Source of the DNA: Megamerina dolium
Lineage: Eukaryota; Arthropoda; Insecta; Diptera; Megamerinidae
Assembly (NCBI GenBank): GCA_963854835.1
Contig: OY978525.1
Location: forward strand, 18,942,309 to 19,006,308
Direction: 5' to 3'
DNA: 64,000 nucleotides
The notes under the pieces are model-generated. The model was not told where the DNA came from and made no database searches. It saw only the letters and a program-made list of their open reading frames with translations. Below, one piece after another: positions 31,740 through 44,413 of this stretch; the first letter of the stretch is position 1; every line of letters begins with the position of its first letter. Position numbers and translations under genes: made by a program.

Positions 31740-33795
31740 TTTTTCAGACGTTGAGATTTTCAAATCAATGCACACAATGTTTATGCAACTTTTTTAAAGC
31801 ATCTCAAAAGCACAAATTCGGAAGGCTCTTAAAGTCAAATAAATTGAGTTTGTGCAATTATGATTTTTATAATTTTTAAAAGTAGAAAAAAAAAGGTTGC
31901 ATAAATGTACCAACAAGGATCCAAATTTCTACTCAATTTTTTGTTCATTATTCAATAAAAATAATTTTATTCAATTGATTATAAAAATGAAACCACATGA
32001 TGTATATTGCTGCAAAAATTATATTATTTTATTTCAATACTATAAGCATCATTTCTTTCATTTTGTAAAGACTTTTTGACTTACCAATCTGTGTGTAATA
32101 TGTACTATGAACTTGATATTGCATGCAACACGAAATCAACTGTTCGATTTTTTTTTTCATGCGTTCGATATTTTGCTGACACAAAAATCTATAGGGTTGT
32201 GTTGAAAGCTACTTGTGTTGTATTTTACACGCTCTAAAAAATTCAAGTGCACAAAATGTTATTCCTTTTCAAAATATACTTACTTATATTTATTTTTTTC
32301 TTCTTCCTCATTCAATACAATTCACATACAAACACACACGCACACATAGTTAGTTGGACTTGGTTGTAAGAGAAATGAGTATCATATTTGCTTTGCGTGT
32401 TTCTCCTTGGCTTTGTTGGCTTACCTAATCGATACTGTATTGTACGGATATATGGGCATTTGCCAGTGGAGGTTAATGAAAATTGATGAAAGAATTGAAA
32501 ATATCACACAAGTTATTTTTATCACCAATAATATTGCATAAATACTCGAATATTTATGGGTCATTTAAAATTTATACAGAAATTGGGGTTTATTTTATTT
32601 GGATTATACAGGACAAGATTCGCAACTTTCAATTGGTGAATTTCACCAACTTTTTCAATTAGTCATCAAATAATTGATGAAATTATGCAATCCAAATACC
32701 ATTTTGAAATAATCTTAGAAATTACTTTTGTACTATCACGAACATATTGCTTAATAAAGGCTGATATCTTGAAATCAAATGAACGACAGCGCTCAAAATT
32801 TCGCTTAATTGTTATAAAGATTTCTTGCTACAAAGCAATATAAATGTGTATCACATTCATTTAATTCCTTTTCTTTCCTCCACACTTTTGCGTCACATCC
32901 ATAACCCAGGAAATGCCCATATGTAAGTATACATTCTAAAGATATTCTATTTGTGTTATCTCTGGTTAAGATATAATTTAATTTATGTAAAAATATTAAT
33001 TTATGTTATTCTTAATCGAATCGAAATAATCGAAGTACAATTTATCATTTCGACTTCATAAGAAATACTAATCCTTGAACATGCGAGCATTAGCAGTTTA
33101 TTTTTAGAGTAGCAAATGCCTATATCTTCAGCAGTAGCAGCAGCAGCAACAGTGGAATTAGATTGACTGTCATACAGTTATAATGTCAGTGAAGTATAAT
33201 GATCATTGAATCCATTCGGCATCCTGCTGCGTTAATGTCAAAGCAAAACAACAACAAATATATTGGGAAAAATAGAAAAATTGAAATTTCTTTAAACAGA
33301 AGCCTTTTCACTTTTTATATCCTCCCTCAATTTAATACATTTCATATTAATTGTCATATATAATGGCTCTTAAAAACGAAAGGATTTTCATTTCTTCAGC
33401 TGTGTGTAAATATATACATATTAATAATAGCTATAAGAATGATTATTATCTTGATTAAATGTTTATTTTTCTTTTCAATTGTCAATGCAGACCACCCATA
33501 TTATGTGTTTATCTTTATCTGCCAATGAATATACTAGCTATTGGCGTATGTAGTTTTAACTTATACCCGACTATATAAATTAAATACTTTTATACATTTA
33601 TTTGTATTCATTAGTGAAGCGACATTGATAAAAAATATCGCTCAGAAACCGGCGATAATGGACGCTGCTACCGCTCGATATTATGTAAATACAATTCGTC
33701 GAAATTTTAATCGCTTCGATAAAATATTATCCCATCAGCATCAATATCTCTGATCAAAAAGCAAGTGGTTGGAAATCCATCAATAGGATAACATG
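31740..33795. other. AT-rich DNA without a supported gene
   Basis: Holds a short AGC run near 33133. The plus frame at 33541-33753 (70 codons) has no recognisable domain. Confidence 0.5.
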
Positions 33796-34095
33796 TTACT
33801 GCTGAGCTCTGTAGATTAGTGTTTATTGAATTTGCTCTACGAGCAAAATAGCACAAAATATTTAGTATTTTAAGCGTTGTCGATTTAACAATCGACATGT
33901 TCTTCGCAATTTTCGTGACAGTAACAATTTGCCATGAAAAACCATCTGAAGAGCTCTGCGACAAAGACCAGAGAAAGGTATGTCCCAAAAGCTCTGCCGT
34001 TTAAAGTAAGCTAATATGGTCAGAGGCCTCTCAATATTGTCGAAATTTAAACAAAGAAGCACAGTCAATTGATTCTTTGGAGGCAAATATGTATA
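33796..34095 (+). mobile_element. Diverged SINE copy
   Basis: The plus strand matches the 30621 SINE in order: a GAGCTCTGTAGATTAGTGTTT head remnant, CAGTAACAATTTGCCATGAA, GAGCTCTGCGACAAAG, GCTCTGCCGTT and a CAATATTGTCGAAATTTAA block. Divergence is high and the B box is lost. Confidence 0.7.
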
Positions 34096-37000
34096 TACTA
34101 TTTACCTTATATTAACTAGTCTTAAAATTGTTTATATTGTATGTTGGTTAGTTCAATTCCACTATGCGTCTAGAGATTACACCTTTCACTAATGACTCAA
34201 CAGCAGTAAGGTATTACTTCGGAGAATCTATTGATATGCTAGATCAATACTCCAAGTCCTGATGCGGGGACAATGAAATATTGAGGACAACCTTTGTTTG
34301 TGCTCCACCAAATATTTTGAATATTTACTCTTTGGTGACTTTATTGGTTGTTTCTTCATGGATTTGTTTGGTCATGTGACTATCGTGATATCATCCGTAA
34401 GACCAATTATCCTTGATTGGGATTGACAACATTAATACTTCGTTGTGCTTGCCAATTGAGGGGAAGAGGCCTACTACTGACCTTCGTACATTTATCGAAT
34501 TATATAAGAATTTCAAGACGATTCAAGAGCTCTCAAGGAATAACAAATAAATGCATAGTGAATGAAATAAATGAAAAAAAGAACTAAATTGAAATAGTTT
34601 CTTAATTAAAGACTACACAAAAAATACAATCAATTTATTTGTTATTTTTGGTGACGTATACACAATTTTTTTAATATTTTTATTTTATACACTATCGCAC
34701 AATTCACACATACGAATGTATGTTCTTGTATTCATTTATATATAAAATTATTTTTTTATGTAGATATTAGATATAGCAGTTGTGATATGTAATAATATAT
34801 AATAAGTAGTAGAAATAGTAGTAGTAATATATTCTAGTAGTAGTTGCTATGGTAATATCATGGTATTAGCATTAATAAGTGGTATAAAACAAGTACTAGT
34901 CACTATTGCTTAGTATTTCTACTGCATATTACGAGTATTACTATTACAACAATATATGAGGAGTTGTAGTTGCACTTCTAATACAATATCAGTTGTGGTA
35001 TTAGCAGGACCAACACTATCATTAAATGTACAACCCATGATGACAATGTTATGTTATATAAAGTATGTACATATATATTATTGCTGTACGTCATATGCTA
35101 CTTATATATATTAGATCTGTCATATAATACATGGGAATTTCATATAGTGAGTAGTGTTGAAGGAAGTTGTCCATATCTTTCTAGGAGAATCTATCAATAT
35201 TAAAGTTGTATCTTGCAAGATGACGTGGGCATGTTGTTTTTCTATTGTAAAAAAAATCTATTTTCTTGCAAGAGAATATTAAAAAGTATAATCTTAATAG
35301 TTGGATAGATCTCATATACAAATTATTATGGTTAGAATACAGTAACGACTAAAACTACTACTGAACTAGTAAGATATTACGAGTATATTCATTTTGTTCC
35401 AATTGTTTCTTTGTTATAATAACGTCATGAAGCACATAAGTAGGTGGCTTGTTTGTTTTGTTTAGCTTTACTAAGGACTTTATAAAAGTATATTAGGTTG
35501 GGTCATTCTACATATAAAGAAAATAATCTTAGGTAATATAGACAGATATACCTTAGAAAAAATGTATCAAATGTACTGGTGGTAGGCATAGTTCTTACTA
35601 AGAAATATGTATCGAGTTTCAGCTTGATTATTTTGCATTTTCGTTCAAAAAAATTAATACTATACTTTCGAAAGCATAAATTTGTATGGGAGATTATCAT
35701 AATTTCACATCTGATTCAGCCCATTTTTAAATATGCCTATGGATAGGAAAATATATTCCCATGTACAGAGTTTCAAATCGATAACTTCATATTTTTAAGC
35801 GCAAAGTATGAAAACTTACATTCAGCAACATATTTATATATGGTAGGTATGGCGTAGCTTTCATCCGATTACTATAATTTGTTAATATGGTATATTAATT
35901 CTGTGATAAAATCAACTGGTAAAAAATTTTAATCATGCTGAGACGCTCTTAGACTAATATATAAATTAAGGGATCAACATTGAATTCTTTTCTCATCGAC
36001 ACACTCCAATATACGTACATATGCATTTGTGTAGATTTTTGATAGCGCAATAATGACCTTAACATCTAACACTCGTATGCCACATAGTGTATATGAGCTA
36101 ATAGAAGGATATTCTTCTGCACTCGAATACGAATCTCTTGGGATTAAGCATATAAATATGTGTATGCATATAGTATTTACAAATTCATATACATATGTAT
36201 ATAGTACATAGGTTGGTATGTTCTTTTCAGATTCTAGACTACTTTCTAACTAAGACTGGTAGAAACAATGACTATAATACAGATGGTGAAATGGTCATTG
36301 TGATCATATTCGTTATCCTCATGACTATTCTGATTTTCATAGTCTTAATAATGATACATTGAAGTATCTTTTCTGCATTCAATGATAATGCTAACGGCAA
36401 AGAATAAAGGTCATGATGTTGGCGATAATGATTCTGATGTTGTCCTTGGTAATGCGACATCCTCAATTATGCTATGTGCACTATTTAATGTAAAAGTACA
36501 AATTACTATAAATAGAAATATGTATAAAATATATGTCACGGAGTACCATTATATCTTATACGGAATAACAGAACTAAAAATCTTGATAAGAAGAATTAAA
36601 CTTTTTGTAATGAACGACCAAGATGAAGAAGGATAACGTTTAACTGAGATAATCATGATTTTATGAATTATGCTTTGTTTTCATCATTCACTTTCACTTT
36701 TTTCCATGACCATATTTCTATTAATTAAATAAGAATGTATACTAATCTGATCTATCTCCTCTCTACAAGGCTCGCCGTCATTCTCAAGTCAAGGTCCATA
36801 ATTTCTCTACAACGATATATGTATTTTTTATTGAAGGCTGGACTTTTTTTTTTAATTTGTAGTCCTCCTTATGTTTAATATTTCTTTTTATTTTTTTTTT
36901 TTTTTTGCTTTTGGATTCGTATATATACAATATTTATTCATCATTAGTTAAGAAATTTGTTGCAGGAACTTGTTTATTTTGCTTGTTATTCTCTTACTAC

Positions 37001-37339
37001 ATCTAATTGATTCAAATATTTTCCTACCTTCTTTCCATTTGCCTGTTCTATTCTGATGATGATTTTTTTAATGAACCAGGTGTGCATTATTGTGAATTGA
37101 CTTTTGCTATTTTTTGTGTATTTTATACGCCTAATTAGGAAAAAAGGATAGTATATATGTACCGATTTTCACCGAGTAACGTAATTAATATTAATTTTCC
37201 ACTGTCTTAAAGCGTGATGTTTCACAAATATTTTGTAACAATTTTACCTCAATCTAGTTAGTAGTTTTTCCGATGCCCTAGAATTACTGCGAGGATCTCC
37301 GCCTATAAACAGAGCAAATGACAAACTTGAAACTTGATT

Positions 37340-37425
37340 TCCTCAAAACTTTATAGGTAGATCCTTTCTATACTATCCTTAATTTAACATACACAACAGC
37401 AATGGAAGAGAAGCTGGGTCAACCA
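37340..37425 (+). mobile_element. SINE 3' fragment
   Basis: Matches the part TAGGTCC-TTCTA-TACT-TCC-AATTTAACA-ACACAACAG and TGGAAGAGAAGCTGGG of the SINE family. The head and middle are missing. Confidence 0.6.
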
Positions 37426-37863
37426 TGCTGTACATATACTCTAGAGTGTATCGATTTCACTTAGATTCCAGAAATATCCGGGAGTCCCAAAAAAGAACTT
37501 AAAAAATCAGCTCAAAAAAAAAATTATGTGTACAAAACTTTCAGTTTTGGTTTCAAACATTTATAATATTGACCATTTTTATGATATTTGAAGTATTATT
37601 TTGGTAAAAACTCTATCAATGTATTCATTTTCGTTAAGAAGACTTTAAACATCAAACATCAAACTTCGAAAATTTGAAGAAATCACGGTTTTGGGTATTT
37701 TTGGTATTCAGTGTATAACGAAATTCACTAGACATATTATTTCCGATTTATGTTCTAAAATATGACAAGCTGTGGCTTCGTTTGGATCCAAGAACATTAA
37801 AATTGGTTAATCGATACTCCCTAATACACTTGCGAACGGTGTGTCTATTTTTTATGCACTAGT

Positions 37864-37916
37864 GGTACTTAAATTAAATTAAATTAATTAATTAATTAAT
37901 TGATTAATTAAATAAT
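37864..37916. repeat. (ATTA)n low-complexity tract
   Basis: A run of ATTAA/TTAATTA units. Confidence 0.8.
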
Positions 37917-38254
37917 TTAATTAAATTGGAACATCAATTTTATTTGATAAAAACAATCTAAACAACGTATTTTTTGGTAATCTAATTTTAAAACAAAAAT
38001 ACACTTTTTCATGTGTTAATAAATCCAATAAATGAATGTATGAAGAATAATAATAATAAGTTTTAATCATCAATAGGTGTCTTTTGGTGTCAATCAGAAC
38101 ATACCATAACTGCATGTCCGAGACAAAAACAGTAACTAGCATACGTCCACTCAGCATCAGTGATCGCGCCACTCTAAACGCAGCCTAATGTCAATTAAGA
38201 AGTCTCTGTGTTAGTAATTTTTTAGAAAATATCAATTCAATGATTTGACAGACC

Positions 38255-38312
38255 AGGGCGCTGGTATAAGTAGGTCAAAACGCTTTGCGGAACCTATAAG
38301 TGCCTCAAAAAT
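38255..38312 (+). mobile_element. Possible SINE terminal fragment
   Basis: A short match to the family's 3' end: ATAAGTAGGTC, then GGAACCTATAAGTGCCTCA. Too short to be certain. Confidence 0.3.
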
Positions 38313-41300
38313 AAGAAACTACTTAGTGACTGATTAAAGGTTTTGTTTAGCGTTATAGCTTTGTCTGTCCGTCTCTTTGCTTAATAAGCGAAGTAATTAT
38401 AAAGCGAACCAGCTTAAAGTTGGTATAAAAGTATTTCCACCAACGACTGGACGGGTTTGAAAATGAACAAAATCGTGTGAAAATCACGCATATAGTAGAA
38501 AACTGGCTAAATCAGATTACACCTACCGATACCTCCCATATAAATTTATGCTTCCATATGTAGATTTTCATATTTTGTTCATAAAAATTATAAAGTTATT
38601 CGGCTGATCGTAATTTGTACGTACGATCACATTTGCTCACGAATGGAAAATCATGTTCTCTCGTATACAAAAACTATATTCTCGACTATTCTTTGCGTAC
38701 AAACATAAAAAGCTATAGGCTTAAAGTACATAAATACCTACGTAAAACTTTTTATTAAACTGAGAATTCTTTTTATACACATTATATGTAAATTAATTTA
38801 ATAGCGTTTTTTTTTTTTCTCTATTAAATTTGAAGGCCAAATTAATATCTAAAATTTTCAATTAGCACTATGGCTTCAGGAAGTGAACTTTTTCAGTCAC
38901 AACATAGGCATGCAACATTGATCATAAATCAAAAGTATCAAATTTAAGTTAACTAAAATAAAGGCACATGATTTAAAATACCTAAAATACTTCTTCCTAT
39001 AATATTTTTAAGTCTACATCGAATAAAGTGTGATTTTAAACGCAAACAATTTATATCGTATAGACGATATTAATATCATTAATATGTGAATGTATTTTTT
39101 GCTGTACGAAAATAATCCTAAAAACGTATTACAAAAAAAAAATGTCTACATTAAATTTATTTACCCATATGTAAACTGATATTAAGCTATAAATACACAA
39201 CAACAAAATGAAGTTATAAAAAAGTGATCATCATCATCATGAATGAGTTTAAATTAAGTTAATTGAGTTAACTAAGTTCATGGTTTACGAATGAATGAAT
39301 CTTTAAGATGTCAATAGACACATTAAAGTGTATACTTTGAATATGAAAAAAATTTGTGTTTATATTTTGATAAGACCAAAATATCTCAACACTTATCCCA
39401 TGTGCTCTTTTTTTGGATTAACCACAAGAAGGGATTACTTTTGCTTCTTTTGAAATATGTAATATGCAGTAATTAGGCTTAATTGCATGTAACCAAAAGA
39501 TTGCTATGGGTTAAGATCGAGTATCGTATCACTTCAACAGCTGTGATTTAATTACCAACATACCGAAAAAAAAGAAAGGAGTAAAAGGAATAAGAGAAAT
39601 GCTTTTTTTCTTTCGGATGAGAACAGCTGAATATATAGATCATTTTATTTATACAGATTATATTTGAGAGCAAGCGTACTTATTTCAGCGCATAAATTTC
39701 AAGCAATTTTCCCAGACAAACTATGGAGTAAGAAAGGAAAAAATAAATAAATGTATTGAATTGCAGACGCAAGAAAAAATGCTATAGTAAATCAAAACCA
39801 GATCACTTTGACAATCACATCACATCAGCGAACATCAAGGAAGAGAGTACGATCGTAGCGGTTGATGCTTTTGAAAAATGAGACTCCATCAACAAGAAAA
39901 AAATGTGCCTCATTTAATGATCTGTACAGAGTTTGTCAAAATTTTGTAAACGATATGGCTATATATTGTCAAATATATAATTTGTCGCGTCACAAAAGAT
40001 CACTGAATCATTGAAGTGATCTTCAGTTAGGAAATCCATTAAAACCCATCCATTTGCTAAGGGCTTTTATGCAATGCAGGTGTGTACATCGTACGCATTC
40101 AAAGCAGACATATATTTGCGAAAAAACAAAAATCGATCGTTACCGATCATACTGAAAGATATGTATTATATGCATGCGGCACTTCACATGGGTACGAGTA
40201 AGTACTGCTGATTATATGCAATTGTCATTTGACAAAATTCAGCACAAACTAGATCATTTCAAACTGATTAAAGAAAGCATTAGCATTCAAAAGTAGAAGA
40301 CGAATGTGAACTACAAACCTGATCTCATATTTTGCATCATAAAAGTGGACCTTTTGCGCATGTGTATTCTCTTATTTTTAGTGTAGTAGTGTAGTATTAT
40401 GATATACTCATACTTTTAAATCATAATCATCACTGATTTAGGGAGTTTTTCTTGTTTGTGGTGCTCTACGTTGACAAACCCTAAAAACAAATTGATTTCT
40501 TTTTGTTTGTGCTCACATAAGCATATATTTAGGTATTCATACCTACAATATTTCAAACGACAAAATTCCTTACAAGCCCACTTTTTCAAAACAATAGAGT
40601 AAGAATTGATTTTAATCATTTTCTAGGATCACTCCTTTGTGGCAATATACATGCAAGATACCTACCATATATGCATTTATGTTATATGACTCTTTTCAAT
40701 AGTTTTGTGGTAGAAACTAGGTAGTGTGTTGTTTGTTGTTGTACAGAGATTCTCATCAGCATGCGTTTATTGTCATTTCTTTGTCATATATACCATACAT
40801 ATGAACCTCACTCTCTGTCTTTAGATCAACATATTCAACATACACTCGTATGCCATTGTATTAGACCAAAAAGATATCGATCATTGAACGTTGTGGTATT
40901 TGTTGTTTTTTTTTTTTTGTACTAACATTATTTTTTGTTTTGTTTTTATGCATTTGACAATATCTTTTGCGTTATGCCTCCTATTGTGTTTTTACCTTTA
41001 GTTTTGTCATCCTTGTAATATCATATAATATTTACTCTAAGGGGGGAAAAAAGTTAGACTATCGTCGTTCATATGACGATCATTGATCTGTCTGTATAGT
41101 TTTTTTTTTTTTTTTTTGAAATTCTTGCTGTTGTCTTATACTTAACACTTTGTTTGACTCTTGTGTCTGAGCAGACATTCGCTGATTTTTATTTAATAAA
41201 ATATTTTCAGTTGAGCTTGGAATCTTGTGTTTCTAAAAGTAAATTCTGAATACTTCTCACATGGAAACCTTGGGCCTTATTGGCAAAAAATCATTTAAAC

Positions 41301-42220
41301 GATTTTCACAATCTTCTAAATCAAGCTAACGAAGTTTCCGGCGAATCAACAGAGACGTGTTTGGCATGGTTGTGACAATCCAAATCCGAATATGAGTCAA
41401 GCAATGGGTTAATGATCAATTATTATGTAAGTTTGAATTTTTTTCTTCACCGTGAGTTCACTTTATATTTATATACACGTATAAGTATATGTATGTTTTC
41501 GTGGAATTCATATACCTTTTTCCTCGTCTTCCTATTGACTATATATTGATATAATTCAATATTATTTATGTTTCGAAAGGACAATCAAAACTCATGATTT
41601 AGTAACAAAATATTTGGATTTTTGCTTATACAAAACATGAGTATTTCATGTGATATTTATTGCCTTACGAGTACCTATGTAGTTTTTATTTCGAAAAAAA
41701 AGTAATGATATTGATTATGGTGGCGCTAAATGTATGGTGGTCTACCACATGGCATATTGTTGACAATTAATTTTTCATTTCACTTTTTGCCTCGGATTGC
41801 AGACAGCACAACATTATATATTGTATGTTAGCTAATATTGAGATATTTTTCTTTTTATAGAGATCTGAAATCAAGGTGCTTCAATTTGAGAAGTATTCTT
41901 CAAAACAAGAATCCGACTAAAACCCGAAACTTTGAACACTTTTTAAGTTTAGGATATTATTACTTTTGAAATATTACTCGATAAATTTGTTCCGAATATA
42001 CAAATTTAAGAAGAAAGTCAAATACACGTATATTTTCCCTGGTAGCTTTAGAATGGATGGGATGATAAATGATGACGAATAATTCAGTATTGCACAGTAG
42101 GTTTCGAAATAAGGCATCACTGTACATTCTATACAGGTTAGATATCAAGGATATCTGATGCTCAAGTTGTTTACATTGCTTTAATGAATTGTTGCATGTG
42201 GTTCCTGGTATTAATTAGTT

Positions 42221-43211
42221 TTGGGTTGGCAGCTAAGTAATTGCCGATTTCACATGTAGATGTCTTTGGCCATCAATTTTAATTGCTTTTGTCAATAAAA
42301 TATTTTTTTTTCTTTCGACACTTGTTAGCCGTCAGTCTTACTTCGTTTTAGAAGCAAATTGCGCGTATTTTTGTTAAAAGTTATTAGTTTGGCGTCAGTT
42401 TTAATATTACGTACAAAAACGAGCATTTTCTTCATATTTCCATAAAGGAAAGAACGCAACGAAAGGAGTTAAAACGTTACGTAATATGTATGGTGAAGAA
42501 GCCCTAAAAGAAAGACAGTGTCAGAATTGTTGTGATAAAGTTTTTCCGGAACGATCAGTTCGACCAGATGTGCTTCATGATTATCAAATTAAAGCAATAA
42601 TAGAGAGTTAGCAGAGAAGTTAAATGTTTCACATATAACGATTGAGATCATCGACAGAAGCCATTAGAAAAGATTTTTTTTTCTCCTCTTGAAATTTGTT
42701 AGCTGTCAGTCTTACTTCGCTTTAAAGGCAAATTTTTGCAAATTTGCGCAAATTATGGGCATATTTTTGTTAAATGTTATTAGTTTGGCGTCAGTTTCAA
42801 TATGGAGTGTAAAAATGAGGATTTTCGTCATATTTCCATAAAGGAAAGAACGCAGCGCCTTAAAAGAAAGACAGTGTCGGAATTGTTGTGACAAATTTCG
42901 TTCCGGATATTTTTCACTCAAAGATGACCAACGGTCAGGTTGACCAGATGAGCTTGATGATGATCAAATTAAAGACATAACCGAAAGACAGGAGAGTTGT
43001 TAAATGTGTCACATATAACGATTAAGATCATTGACAGAAGCCAGGTTGACCAGATGAGCTTGATGATGATCAAATTAAAGACATAACCGAAAGATAGCAG
43101 AGTAGTTAAATGTGTCACATATAACGATTAAGATCATTGACAGAAGCCATTAAAGAAGATTGCCAAAGATATCTATGTGTGAAATCGGCAATTACTTAAT
43201 TGCCAACACAA
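42221..43211. mobile_element. mariner-derived element with long TIRs and internal duplications
   Basis: The left end TTGGGTTGGCAGCTAAGTAA.. and the inverted right end TTGTGTTGGCAATTAAGTAA.. pair for about 54 bp, through TTGCCGATTTCACA and ATCTTTGGC. A TA follows the right end; the left flank is TT. Inside is only an N-terminal transposase remnant on plus, in repeated copies, with no catalytic domain. The TTGGGTTGGCAACTAAGT-type end is that of a widespread insect mariner lineage. The element is non-autonomous. Confidence 0.85.
42317..43150 (+). pseudogene. Tandemly duplicated N-terminal fragment of a mariner transposase
   Basis: Copy A starts near 42317 and copy B near 42690, both with TTGTTAGC-GTCAGTCTTACTTCG, then a TTTGGCGTCAGTTT and ATATTTCCATAAAGGAAAGAACGCA block. 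A third, partial copy C starts near 43043 with a GGTTGACCAGATGAGCTTGA repeat also present at 42939. The coding remnant in copy B reads KDDQRSG followed by PDELDDDQIKDITER, like the SLKDAPRSGRPSEVDDDQIK linker of the N-terminal DNA-binding domain. Stops interrupt all copies. Confidence 0.75.
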
Positions 43212-43224
43212 TATTTTATCAGAC

Positions 43225-43375
43225 AATTTTTCTTACAAACACATCTAGAGGAGCTCTGTGACAAAGCCGTTCGGAATCGGTGAAAATTTGTATGTCACCC
43301 TAGTACTACCCAAATTGAATATGCACCACAGGACTGAAAATAGAGCTCGGCAGGAGGATATGTTACTTTATGGAC
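43225..43375 (+). mobile_element. SINE fragment, internally deleted
   Basis: Matches GAGCTCTGTGACAAAG, then GCCGTTCGGAATCGG, and further on ACCCAAATTGAATATGCACCACAG and AGAGCTCGGC. The head is missing, and about 30 bp between the first two blocks are lost. Confidence 0.65.
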
Positions 43376-44124
43376 ACCAGTTATGTGTAAATGAAAAGAT
43401 CTTGGTCAGTATGCACCATTTATAACCACTTCCTAGTCTCCATCAAACTTTCAAGACAGATCAAAAGAGTTTGTCGAGAGAATATCTTCTCAAATATCGA
43501 CGTCTTATACTAAGCCTAAGCCAAATATTAGGAAAGAAAGTTCTACAATCATCCTCGACTGGCGAGCTGAAGATAGTGGAAATATGTAGTGCTCTTGGCT
43601 GGTGTATTTGAGGATGCGTCAAGAGAGGACCATATTCGCAATTATTCTAAGACTATCGGCGATGTTAAATGAGATACTTTTTATGCATAGGTCGACAGCA
43701 AGAAATAGTAGCAATATGTGCATTCAGAGCCTCCAAAAGGCAATTACTTTAAGCACTTGTAATGCTCACACAGCACTTGTAATGCTCACACAGCACTTGT
43801 AATGCTCTGGAATGGAAAAAGCTACCGGATACATGGAACATCCAGACAAACTACGATTCCATAGGGTATTATTGGACACACTATTATTGAACGTAAGCCA
43901 AAACATTGGGCTTACGAAACAACATCTTGAGAGAATAAAAGAGTACGAAGGCTTTCCTAACCCATAACTCGTATAGGCTTTCCCATTTGTCTTCGCATCC
44001 AGCAAAACTTCCCGTCATTCTGTCTGAACTTATAGCGTTAAATTTTATTTATTTTTAAGTATTATCATTAAGATTATGCAGATGCGCATTTAAGCACTGC
44101 GCATCTGCACGGCAAGTGTAAAGC
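43376..44124. other. Unassigned DNA between SINE copies
   Basis: Contains the 20 bp tandem repeat at 43752-43806. The sequence is less AT-rich than its surroundings and may be old retroelement DNA, but I could not match a domain. Confidence 0.4.
43752..43806. repeat. 20 bp tandem repeat, nearly three copies
   Basis: The unit AGCACTTGTAATGCTCACAC occurs twice exactly, and a third partial copy follows. Confidence 0.92.
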
Positions 44125-44137
44125 AAGAAGGAAGAAG

Positions 44138-44413
44138 TCTGACGCATAACAAATTTAATATCGAAAAGATTTTTCTTTTCCTATCCACCTATCGACAAGC
44201 AATTGACAATTCTTCCGGAAAGAACTCAGAAATTATTCTAAAAGAACTCTGTGACAAAGCTCAGAAAAGGTGATGTCGCAAGAGTTCTGCCGTTCGAAAC
44301 CGGCTAAAATAAGTAGGTCGCTTTTAATATGGTCCAAAATTTAATACGCACAACAGTATCGAAGAGGAGCTCGGCCCCAAAAGAGCTCTTCGGAGCTTAT
44401 AAGTGCCACATAA
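44138..44413 (+). mobile_element. SINE copy lacking most of the tRNA head
   Basis: Starts at GACGCATAACAAATTTAATA and runs in order through TCCACCTATCGACAAGCAAT, AACTCTGTGACAAAGCTCAG, GTTCTGCCGTTCG, AATAAGTAGGTCG, ACGCACAACAGTAT and the GGAGCTTATAAGTGCCACAT end. It is close in sequence to the 30621 copy. Confidence 0.85.

Larger units (their letters stand above)
34096..42220. other. Long AT-rich stretch, no gene supported
   Basis: About 8 kb of low-complexity sequence: TAGTAG-rich at 34800-34990, an (ATTA)n tract at 37864-37916, poly-T runs and ATG/CAT-rich patches. SINE fragments lie at about 37340-37425 and 38255-38312. No open frame in it has a domain that I recognise. It could be intronic or intergenic. 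Confidence 0.5.

Noticed and set aside
35000..36300. Repeated ATATGTACATA-like strings scattered through AT-rich DNA, considered as CRISPR-like or regulatory arrays
   Set aside because: The spacing is irregular and the motifs are compositionally expected. CRISPR arrays are not expected in an animal genome.
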